Assembly (NCBI GenBank): GCA_020425835.1
Contig: JAGQRC010000147.1
Coordinates: forward strand, 1-7,657
DNA length: 7,657 nt
DNA from: Planctomycetota bacterium
GTDB taxonomy: Bacteria > Planctomycetota > UBA8108 > UBA1146 > JAJFFE01
Reading direction: 5' to 3'
Each line of letters begins with the position of its first letter. Position 1 is the stretch's first letter. The notes beneath the pieces are model-generated. The model was not told the origin of the DNA. It saw only the letters and a list, made by a program, of their open reading frames with translations, and searched no databases. Position numbers and translations under genes: made by a program. Shown here piece after piece: positions 1-5,814 of the stretch.

Positions 1-4
1 AGCA

Positions 5-493
5 TCAGCGGCGCGGGAGTCGCGCCGCGACATCGTCACGGATGGCGTCGGGAAGGAAGTGATCGACGGCGCCACCGAACGACGCCACCTCCTTCACGCG
101 GCGCGAGGAGTAGTGCGAGTACTCCAGACGCGGGAGGACGAACAGCGTCTCGGCGTGATGGTTCCCGGCGAGCTCGCGGTTCGTGTAGGCCATCGCCAGC
201 TCCGCCTCGAAGTCGGTGAAGGTGCGAATGCCGCGAAGGATGAAGTCCGCACCCTCGGCGGCCATCAACTCGACCACCAGACCGTCGAACGGAATGATGC
301 GAACGCCGTCCGTGGAGCGCAGAGAGCGTTCGATGAGGGCGACGCGCTCCTCGGCAGTGAACAGTGCTCGCTTGTCTCGATTGATCGCGACGGCGACGAT
401 CAGCTCATCGACGAGCCGTCGGCCTCGTTCGATCAGGTCGACGTGCCCGCGATGGGGAGGGTCGAAGGTGCCCGGGTAGATCGCCTTGCGCAT
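5..493 (-). CDS. coaD: Phosphopantetheine adenylyltransferase (CoaD)
   Basis: This cytoplasmic enzyme transfers AMP from ATP to 4'-phosphopantetheine to give dephospho-CoA, the penultimate step of coenzyme A synthesis. The 162-residue product has the usual length for the family. The nucleotidyltransferase signature GTFDPPHRGH lies at residues 8-17, with H14 and H17 as the T/HxGH histidines. NRDKRALFTAEER (38-50) matches the loop usually written NPxKKPLF-eER. RGIRTFTDFEAELAMAYTNR (87-106) and YSSRRVKEVASFGG (128-141) match the family's substrate-binding and C-terminal blocks. The ATG start is preceded by a GAGGAGA ribosome binding site (about 498-505). The gene lies 91 bp downstream of lptD on the same strand and is probably cotranscribed with it through the 14-bp repeat array. 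Its TGA stop shares one base with an ATG (TGATG) at the window edge, so a coupled gene may follow. Confidence 0.96.
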   Translation of the reverse strand: MRKAIYPGTFDPPHRGHVDLIERGRRLVDELIVAVAINRDKRALFTAEERVALIERSLRSTDGVRIIPFDGLVVELMAAEGADFILRGIRTFTDFEAELAMAYTNRELAGNHHAETLFVLPRLEYSHYSSRRVKEVASFGGAVDHFLPDAIRDDVAARLPRR

Positions 494-518
494 GCCGTTC
501 TCCTCGTCGGACCATGAG

Positions 519-602
519 TGTCGCCGCGTCGGTGTCCCCGGGTCAGTGTCGCCGGGTCAGTGTCGCCGGGTCAGTGTCGCCGGGTCAGTGTCGCCGGGTC
601 AG
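519..602 (-). repeat. 14-bp tandem repeat array spanning the lptD stop codon
   Basis: Read on the minus strand, the unit CTGACCCGGCGACA is repeated head to tail six times (602 down to 519). The first four copies are identical, the fifth has one mismatch and the sixth two, so the array decays toward coaD. Copy one encodes the last residues of LptD, and the LptD stop TGA (587-585) uses the first bases of copy two. The rest fills most of the lptD-coaD gap and ends about 14 bp before the coaD ribosome binding site. The unit is not a multiple of three and is not palindromic. It looks like slipped-strand or unequal-crossover amplification of the lptD 3' end, and copy number may vary between strains. 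No function can be assigned. Confidence 0.93.
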
Positions 603-2513
603 GGAGATCAAGTCCCGCGGTGTGAACTGGACGTGGACCCCGACGTCGTTCTCCCCCTCGTCGACCTCGACCTCGAGGGCGCAGGTCCAGCGGTGGAAGT
701 GGCGAGCGATCGTGTAGAGCTGGTTGACCGCGCGACGTCGACGGAGGTCCTCCTCCAGGTAGAGGCCCAGCTCGTAGCTCTCCGAGACCTTCCAACGACC
801 CGACCACGAGAGACTGTGCGAGAGGTGCTTGCGAAATCGATTCGCGACGGTGAGCTCGATCCGCCGATCGGAGTGGAGGTACTGCGCTCCCGGCGTCGGA
901 ATGCGGAAGGTCAGGCCGGTGTTGAACTCCTCGAACCGGCCCCCGACTTCGACATCGTACGCGCCGTCGACGAACGCGCCCACACCTTCGATCGGCCAGA
1001 CGAGCAGCTCCCCGCGAATCGGGCCCCAGGGGTCGCCCGCGTGGTCCCGCCCGGGATCGGGGAAGTAGTCGATCTCGAGCTCGCTCTCGGCGATCTTCCG
1101 GGCGCGCACGAAGCGCTCTCCCTCCCGGCGCGGTCGTCGCGAGAGGAGGTACTGACGCACACCGAACGTGACGACCTCGGACCGGGTCACCGACTCCGTG
1201 GCGTCGAACGGGAAGAGCTCGCTCGGGTCGACGTTGTTCTCGAACACGTTGCGGTACGTGATGTCGGGCTCGACCACGTGCCGCCACCGCTCGCCGGACT
1301 CTCCGCGGCCGACGGAGTACGTGCGACCCAGGTGCCATCCCAGCGTCGCGCCCGTCGCGAGCGTGAGCCGCTCGATCGTGTTCCTCCGGATCTCGTCCTG
1401 CTCCCACGTCGTCCCGCGCACTTCGAAGAACGGCCGTAGCCGACCATATCGCGTGTCCCCGACCACCGTGGACAGCACCGACACGATGTCTCCGCGCAGC
1501 ATGCGTCGCGAACCCAGCGCGGTGTCGTTGTCCGGGTGGTATCGGATGTTGGTGCCTCGCGCGACGACGTCGCCGTACAGCCCGGTGCGCCAGAGCGGCT
1601 TCTCGATGACGTGAACGGCCAGCTCCGGGAGCTCCTCGACGACGGTGCGATAGTTCGCGAGTCGAGTCTTGCCGAGCAACGTCACCGAGACGTCGTCTGC
1701 AATCGGCTGACGCAGGTAGAGGATGTTCTCGGGGACCTTCTGGCCCTGCACTTCGCCTTGGTAGTACTCGTTGAGGAAGTTCCGGTCGCTCTCGGTGGCC
1801 ACCTCGAGATCGAGGAGCGTCGACGTCGGAAGGCGCAGGCGTTGGTGGTACCGAACGCGATACCGGTTCTCGGTGTCGGGCTCGATGTCGCCGCGGTCAC
1901 GCGCGCGGTCGGAGATCGCGAAGGCGACGCCGCGACCGTAGAGCTCGAAGCTCGGCGTATCCCCGATCGTTCCCTCGATCGCCGATGTCCACCGTGCAGG
2001 GTCCTCGCCGATCTCCAGATCGGCCCCGTAGCCGAAGCCTCGACGGGAGAGGAGCTCGGTCCGCAGTCCGAGATCGACATAGGGCTTCAGGAACCGTGGG
2101 AGCAGCAGGTTCCCGTTCCAGACGACCTCCGCGCGATGTCCGAACTTGGAGGAACGCGAGTAGGCGACGCTGCGGATCGGGAGGACGGTGTTCCAGTAGG
2201 TGTCCCACGTCAGGGGAGGCAGCGGCAGAACCGCTCGATCCCAGAGCCGGAATCGAACACCGCGCAATCGCATCAAGAACGACCGCGTCGGCCCGATCGG
2301 CTCGCCGGAGACGTCGAATCCGATCGGATTCCGCGGGACCTCTTCCCCCTCGGCGTGCTCGGCGGAGATCGCCCAGTGGGGACGCCCGAAGTCGCAGGTG
2401 GTCACTTCGAGGCCTTCTGCTTCGAGCCGAGCAAAGTCGGTCAGCTCGAGCCGTCGTGTGACGAGGACGAGTTGCCCGCCCGCGGGGTGTCGGAGGGCTC
2501 GGCCGCTCGCCAC
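585..2513 (-). CDS. lptD: LptD outer-membrane LPS transport protein, C-terminal part (after in-frame TAG)
   Basis: LptD with LptE inserts lipopolysaccharide into the outer leaflet of the outer membrane. This 642-residue open frame can start at GTG 2513, but that is probably not a natural start. It has no signal peptide, which an outer-membrane protein needs, and only a GGAG three bases upstream. It is also in the same frame as the signal-peptide-bearing frame ending at TAG 2552-2550, with 12 sense codons between. Residues about 20-50 hold the end of the OstA-like N-terminal region, including VTTCDFGRPHWAIS, a form often seen at the jelly-roll/barrel junction. The rest alternates hydrophobic and polar or aromatic residues with many charged turns, as in a large beta-barrel, and ends in the 14-bp array. 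If the TAG were sense, the protein would have 895 residues, a plausible LptD length. The family call is by eye from motifs and topology. Confidence 0.82.
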   Translation of the reverse strand: MASGRALRHPAGGQLVLVTRRLELTDFARLEAEGLEVTTCDFGRPHWAISAEHAEGEEVPRNPIGFDVSGEPIGPTRSFLMRLRGVRFRLWDRAVLPLPPLTWDTYWNTVLPIRSVAYSRSSKFGHRAEVVWNGNLLLPRFLKPYVDLGLRTELLSRRGFGYGADLEIGEDPARWTSAIEGTIGDTPSFELYGRGVAFAISDRARDRGDIEPDTENRYRVRYHQRLRLPTSTLLDLEVATESDRNFLNEYYQGEVQGQKVPENILYLRQPIADDVSVTLLGKTRLANYRTVVEELPELAVHVIEKPLWRTGLYGDVVARGTNIRYHPDNDTALGSRRMLRGDIVSVLSTVVGDTRYGRLRPFFEVRGTTWEQDEIRRNTIERLTLATGATLGWHLGRTYSVGRGESGERWRHVVEPDITYRNVFENNVDPSELFPFDATESVTRSEVVTFGVRQYLLSRRPRREGERFVRARKIAESELEIDYFPDPGRDHAGDPWGPIRGELLVWPIEGVGAFVDGAYDVEVGGRFEEFNTGLTFRIPTPGAQYLHSDRRIELTVANRFRKHLSHSLSWSGRWKVSESYELGLYLEEDLRRRRAVNQLYTIARHFHRWTCALEVEVDEGENDVGVHVQFTPRDLISLTRRH

Positions 2514-2573
2514 GATCTCCGGGTCACTGTCGTCGACATCGAGTTCGCTCTATGCCGCGGTGCCGCTCGCCAC
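2502..2573 (-). repeat. 12-bp in-frame direct repeats flanking the lptD TAG codon
   Basis: GTGGCGAGCGGC occurs at 2573-2562 and again at 2513-2502 on the minus strand, exactly 60 bp apart and in the same codon phase (Val-Ala-Ser-Gly both times). The TAG (2552-2550) lies between them. Loss of one repeat and the intervening DNA would remove 20 codons including the TAG and leave one uninterrupted LptD frame. The other bases of the 60-bp interval are not visibly duplicated next to it. Confidence 0.85.
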
Positions 2574-3272
2574 ATAGCCGGCGGCACCGCTCGAAGCCCG
2601 GTCGTCGAATTCGGTGGGAACGTCGCTCTGACGGACGTCGCGGGCCGACCACGCGCCCCGGTCGAAGAGGTCCTTCACCTGACGACCTGGCGGCAGGAAG
2701 GCGCGGACTCGGGCTTCCGTGATGACCGCTCGGACGTCACTCGAGTCGAAGAAGACGCTCTCGCCGCGGAAGCTCGCCTCCCCGCGGAAGACGACGATGT
2801 GACCCTCCGCGAAGAGCTTCATCCGACGGTCGCCGAGCCGCGACGCGATGCCGCCGTCCGGCGTGGAGTTCGCGGGCTTCGCGTCCGTGGACGGCGGTTC
2901 CACCGGGGGAGCGATCCAGACGGCGGCTCGGTCGGCCCAGAGCTCGAATCGGTCGGTGACGAGATGGACATTGCCGCTGAGGATCGCTCCGGCGCTCCGG
3001 TCGTCCTCGAAGTAGAAGACCCGCAGTCGCTCATAGCTCAACGCGTCGAACGCCTCGAGCACCTCTCGATAGTTGCCGAGGAGCTCGCTCTGACCGAGGA
3101 GAGGACGAGGGGCGCTCACGGGCGCGGCGGCGAGCACCACGACGAGGAACCTCGCGACCGCCACGGTGACGCGTCGCGCGTGCTTCGCTGCGGCACGGTC
3201 GCGGCGTTTCGCGTGCAGGTCGGTGGCGAGTTTCGAGGCTGCGTCGGTCCTCGAAGAATGATGAGCCCGCAA
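2550..3272 (-). CDS. lptD: LptD N-terminal part: signal peptide and OstA/LptA-like domain, ending at an in-frame TAG
   Basis: The 240-codon frame starts at TTG 3272, with GGAAGGA five bases upstream. After a long basic N-region (residues 1-36), VAVARFLVVVLAAAPVSA (about 37-54) is a signal-peptide core with a possible AxA-type cleavage site near 54. An internal GTG at V37 would give a shorter, more typical signal peptide but has no clear ribosome binding site. Residues about 93-195 form an OstA/LptA-type beta-jellyroll: SAGAILSGNVHLVTDRFELWADRA, then MKLFAEGHIVVFRGEASFRGESVFFD. A Pro/Ser/Thr-rich insert separates them (about 122-145). The frame then stops at TAG but continues open in the same frame into the barrel part. 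Alternatives are a stand-alone LptA-like protein, a nonsense-mutated lptD, a read-through codon, or a base error. I favour one gene interrupted by TAG, because the downstream part lacks a signal peptide of its own. Confidence 0.78.
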   Translation of the reverse strand: MRAHHSSRTDAASKLATDLHAKRRDRAAAKHARRVTVAVARFLVVVLAAAPVSAPRPLLGQSELLGNYREVLEAFDALSYERLRVFYFEDDRSAGAILSGNVHLVTDRFELWADRAAVWIAPPVEPPSTDAKPANSTPDGGIASRLGDRRMKLFAEGHIVVFRGEASFRGESVFFDSSDVRAVITEARVRAFLPPGRQVKDLFDRGAWSARDVRQSDVPTEFDDRASSGAAGYVASGTAA

Positions 3273-3277
3273 CCTGG

Positions 3278-3284
3278 TCCTTCC
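3278..3284 (-). promoter_or_regulatory. Ribosome binding site that decides the TTG start of lptD
   Basis: GGAAGGA is centred about eight bases before TTG 3272, with a five-base spacer. It is the clearest Shine-Dalgarno match near the 5' end of this frame and is why the TTG was preferred over the internal GTG at codon 37. Confidence 0.6.
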
Positions 3285-3314
3285 GCGCGAGTGACTTTTG
3301 GACGAGCGCGGGGC

Positions 3315-3342
3315 ATGGTAGATGGGGCTTCCACGAAGTCAA
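3315..3342 (-). promoter_or_regulatory. Candidate sigma70-type promoter for lptD-coaD
   Basis: On the minus strand TTGACT (3342-3337, five of six consensus bases) is followed after 16 bp by TACCAT (3320-3315, four of six). Transcription would begin near 3308, giving a leader of about 36 nt to the TTG start. It lies in the 115-bp gap between the divergent lptD and mtaB genes. The position and orientation fit, but the -10 box is imperfect. Confidence 0.45.
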
Positions 3343-3349
3343 CTCGTGG
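3331..3349. promoter_or_regulatory. Inverted repeat over the -35 box of the candidate lptD promoter
   Basis: CCACGA and TCGTGG form a perfect 6-bp dyad with a 7-bp centre that contains the TTGACT -35 hexamer on the minus strand. A dimeric regulator bound here would compete with sigma factor and could also affect the divergent mtaB. No regulator family is recognised, and 6-bp dyads occur by chance in GC-rich DNA. Confidence 0.35.
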
Positions 3350-3387
3350 TGTGACGTCCGTTTCGATCACCGCGGATCCGGGAGCGA

Positions 3388-4842
3388 GTGGCCGCACCGA
3401 TGCACCGACCGACCGAGCCCCGATACCGGGGGGATCCAGAGACGATGCCGATGGATGGCGCGGGCTCGCCCGTGATGGCGGATGCCCCGCCGACGACGGA
3501 CGAACCGACTTGTCGCTTCCTCACGTTCGGCTGCAAGATCAACCAGTACGACACGCAGGCCATCCGGGAGTCGGTCCTCGATCTCGGTTACCGAGAGGTC
3601 GATTCCGGTGGCGCCGATGTCATCGTGGTCAACTCCTGCACGGTCACCGATCGAGCGGGGGACAAGGGGGTCGGTGCCGTTCGACGTCTCGCACGCGACT
3701 TCCCGAGCAGTCGGATCCTCGTCACGGGATGTCTTTCGCCGGAGGATCGCGCCCGTTGCGAAGAGGTCGGCATCGCGTTCGTCCTCGGCAACGAGGAGAA
3801 GGACCAGATCCCGGCGCTCCTCGAGGGCGCGGCCGTTCGCCCCGTCGGTCCGCGCCCATCCGATCGGCGTCGTTCCCGGGCGATCTTCGGCCTTCGGGCG
3901 AGCCGGTTCGAGGGCCGGACGCGAGCGTTCATCAAGGTCCACGACGGCTGCGATGAGTTCTGCAGCTACTGCATCATTCCGTTCGTGCGGGGCAAGTCGA
4001 AGAGTCGGTCTCTCGAGGATGTGCTGGACGAGGCGCGACGGCTCGCGCGCTCCGGTCACCGTGAGTTGGTGATCACCGGCATCCACTTGCGACGCTACGG
4101 GGCGGACCTCGGGATCTCCGGGGGTATCGCCGCGTTGATGAGCGCCCTCCGAGGCATCGAGGGCGTCGAGCGGATCCGATTGTCGTCGATCGGCGAGAAG
4201 ACGTTCACCGATGAGTTCCTCGACTTCGTCGCCAGCGACGAGGCCTACTGCCGCTTCTTCCACATTCCGTTGCAGAGCGGTTCCGACGCGGTCCTCGAGC
4301 GCATGCGCCGCGAGTACACCGTGGCCGAGTACCTCGACACGGTCGCTCGGATCCGCGACCGTCTCCCGACCGCGGTGATCACGACCGACCTGATGATCGG
4401 TTTTCCGGGGGAGACCGACGAGGAGTTCGCGACATCACTGGACACGTGTCGGCGTGCGGCGTTCGCGTTCCTCCACGTGTTCCCCTACAGCGTACGGACC
4501 GGGACGCGCGCTGCGCGTCTGCCCGATCACGTCAGCGGCGCGGTCCGGAAGCACCGCGTCGAGGAAGCGCGCGTGCTCGACTCCGAGTTGCGTCGGGCGG
4601 AGGTCGCGCGTTGGGTCGGCCGCGATGTCCGAGTCCTCGTCGAGCGCGGCGCATCGGGTTGGGGCGTCGGCTTGTCGCGCGAAGGTCACCACGTTCGCTT
4701 CTCGACTCCGACTCCGCTCCCGCGCGGCACGGAGTCGAGCGTTCGGGTCGAGGGTGCGGCCCCGGCAGGCCATTACCGCGAGACGGGCCCGGTCACGCTG
4801 CGCGGGACGAGTTTCCCGAAGGTCTCTTTGGGGGGGGCATGA
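3388..4842 (+). CDS. mtaB: tRNA t6A37 methylthiotransferase MtaB
   Basis: MtaB is a radical-SAM enzyme that converts t6A at position 37 of ANN-decoding tRNAs to ms2t6A, which aids anticodon pairing. Counting from GTG 3388 (484 residues), the UPF0004 domain carries the auxiliary-cluster cysteines C49 (TFGCKINQYDTQ), C84 (VVNSCTVT) and C115 (VTGCLS). The radical-SAM motif CDEFCSYC gives C188, C192 and C195. FFHIPLQSGSD (290-300) and TTDLMIGFPGETDEEF (332-347) are family blocks, and a TRAM-like RNA-binding segment lies around 405-470. GCKINQY separates MtaB from MiaB and RimO. The start is uncertain: the GTG has only GGGAG three bases before it, and ATG 3445 or ATG 3475 would give an N-terminus closer to the usual length. 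TGIHLRRYG has arginine where glycine is common. The stop overlaps the next gene (ATGA). Confidence 0.93.
   Translation: MAAPMHRPTEPRYRGDPETMPMDGAGSPVMADAPPTTDEPTCRFLTFGCKINQYDTQAIRESVLDLGYREVDSGGADVIVVNSCTVTDRAGDKGVGAVRRLARDFPSSRILVTGCLSPEDRARCEEVGIAFVLGNEEKDQIPALLEGAAVRPVGPRPSDRRRSRAIFGLRASRFEGRTRAFIKVHDGCDEFCSYCIIPFVRGKSKSRSLEDVLDEARRLARSGHRELVITGIHLRRYGADLGISGGIAALMSALRGIEGVERIRLSSIGEKTFTDEFLDFVASDEAYCRFFHIPLQSGSDAVLERMRREYTVAEYLDTVARIRDRLPTAVITTDLMIGFPGETDEEFATSLDTCRRAAFAFLHVFPYSVRTGTRAARLPDHVSGAVRKHRVEEARVLDSELRRAEVARWVGRDVRVLVERGASGWGVGLSREGHHVRFSTPTPLPRGTESSVRVEGAAPAGHYRETGPVTLRGTSFPKVSLGGA
4830..4837 (+). repeat. G8 homopolymer at the mtaB-UDG junction
   Basis: Eight consecutive G lie in the last codons of mtaB (Leu-Gly-Gly-Ala-stop) and one base before the ATG of the glycosylase gene. 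The tract may act as a G-rich ribosome binding site. A one-base slip would change only the last residues of MtaB and abolish the ATGA overlap register. It is noted as a potential slippage site only. Confidence 0.8.
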
Positions 4843-5699
4843 CACCGGATCACGATCCACGCCCGGCGCTCGAGGCGTTGCGCACCCATCTGAGCGGCCT
4901 GCAGACATGGGGGCTGCGACGGATGGCGGTACGGTCGGACCACCCCGAGCGGCCGCTCGCTCCCGTGGCGACCGCACGGCGTGCCGCCGACTCCGAGAGC
5001 CCCATGGCGTCGCGACCCTCGGCGCATCGGGAAGCGTCGGCGGGAACTCCTGCGGCGCCGATCGACGCGCGATCCGCGGCGCCGTCCCGGCCCGAGCCCG
5101 GTTCGCGCCGACTGGACTCGGTGATCGCCGATCTCGACGCCTGCCGGTCGGAGGTCGCGGCGTGCACGGCGTGCCGGCTCCACGAGGGACGGAGTCGAAC
5201 GGTGTTCGGGGTCGGGGACCCTGTCGCACGGTTGATGTTGATCGGGGAGGGACCCGGTGCCGACGAGGATCGGCTCGGGGAGCCGTTCGTCGGACGCGCC
5301 GGTCAGCTGCTCGACAAGATCATCGGGGCGCTCGGGCTCCAACGGCGCGAGGTCTATATCGCGAACGTCGTGAAGTGTCGCCCTCCGGGGAACCGCACTC
5401 CGACGATCGAGGAGGTCGAGACCTGCACGCCGTTCCTCGCGCGCCAGATCGCCGCGATCCAGCCGGAGATGATCGTCGCACTCGGCCGGCCCGCCTCGAA
5501 CTACCTGCTCGGAACCGACCAGCCACTGGGCCGCCTCCGCGGTCGGATGCATGCCTACAAGGGGATCCCCGTCGTGGTGACCTACCACCCGGCCTACTTG
5601 CTGCGCACACCGGAAGCGAAACGCGACACCTGGCTCGACCTCCAATCGGTCATCGAAGCTCTCGGACTCCAGCCTCCCGTCCCGTTCCAGCGCGGATGA
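4839..5699 (+). CDS. Uracil-DNA glycosylase, family 4 type ([4Fe-4S])
   Basis: The enzyme removes uracil from DNA to start base-excision repair of deaminated cytosine. From ATG 4839 it has 286 residues. C109-x2-C112 ([10 protein letters not shown]) with C180 and C196 gives the four cluster ligands of the iron-sulfur UDG group. [20 protein letters not shown] (136-155) is the water-activating and uracil-binding motif, with E137 at the catalytic position. [14 protein letters not shown] (175-188) and HPAYLLR (250-256, the second active-site motif) complete the fold. A short helical N-terminus (8-30) is joined by an Ala/Pro/Arg-rich, probably disordered linker (about 33-92). Many bacterial members carry such a linker, and some older annotations call the family phage SPO1 DNA polymerase-related. 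The start is set by the ATGA overlap with mtaB, which implies coupled translation. A frame open farther upstream inside mtaB is disregarded. Confidence 0.93.
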   Translation: MTPDHDPRPALEALRTHLSGLQTWGLRRMAVRSDHPERPLAPVATARRAADSESPMASRPSAHREASAGTPAAPIDARSAAPSRPEPGSRRLDSVIADLDACRSEVAACTACRLHEGRSRTVFGVGDPVARLMLIGEGPGADEDRLGEPFVGRAGQLLDKIIGALGLQRREVYIANVVKCRPPGNRTPTIEEVETCTPFLARQIAAIQPEMIVALGRPASNYLLGTDQPLGRLRGRMHAYKGIPVVVTYHPAYLLRTPEAKRDTWLDLQSVIEALGLQPPVPFQRG

Positions 5700-5721
5700 C
5701 CCTCCCGACCCGGGGCACCGT

Positions 5722-5737
5722 CGTTGGGTGTCCAACG
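5722..5737 (+). terminator. Terminator-like hairpin after the glycosylase gene
   Basis: CGTTGG-gtgt-CCAACG is a perfect 6-bp stem with a 4-base loop, 23 bp after the stop codon. ACC/GGT on the flanks could extend it with a small bulge. No U-tract follows, so it is not a standard intrinsic terminator. It may protect the mRNA 3' end or work with Rho. Confidence 0.35.
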
Positions 5738-5781
5738 GGTCTGGGCGAGTCATCTCGGGGATTCGCCGGCCTTTGGGCGTG

Positions 5782-5809
5782 TTGACAAAGGGATGGCCAT
5801 CCCTATACT
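5782..5809 (+). promoter_or_regulatory. Near-consensus sigma70 promoter upstream of the PilM-family gene
   Basis: TTGACA (5782-5787, six of six) is followed after 16 bp by TATACT (5804-5809, five of six). Transcription would begin near 5815-5817 and read toward the PilM-family gene with a leader of about 580 nt. The site is AT-rich against very GC-rich surroundings, which makes it one of the most convincing regulatory signals in the window. Confidence 0.75.
5790..5803. promoter_or_regulatory. Perfect 14-bp palindrome filling the promoter spacer
   Basis: GGGATGGCCATCCC is its own reverse complement. It occupies all but the first two bases of the spacer between the -35 and -10 boxes. Operators in promoter spacers are typical of repressors and of MerR-type activators, although MerR sites usually have longer 19-20 bp spacers than the 16 bp here. 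No regulator can be named. Confidence 0.55.
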
Positions 5810-5814
5810 TCGGA

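Noticed and set aside
519..602. CRISPR-like array
   Set aside because: The repeats abut head to tail with no spacers and the unit is only 14 bp.
2514..2552. Frameshift as the cause of the lptD split
   Set aside because: The two halves are in the same frame with exactly 39 bp from the TAG to the GTG, so a substitution-type stop explains the split without any indel.
3298..3324. Plus-strand promoter for mtaB (TTGGAC, 15 bp, TAGATG)
   Set aside because: The -10 hexamer matches only half the consensus and the spacing is short. The same bases serve a better minus-strand promoter.
1536..3956. 806-codon plus-strand open frame opposite lptD and running into mtaB
   Set aside because: It is antisense to the better supported lptD frame and overlaps mtaB. 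Its composition is Arg/Gly/Asp/Val-rich and no domain is recognisable, typical of shadows in GC-rich genes.
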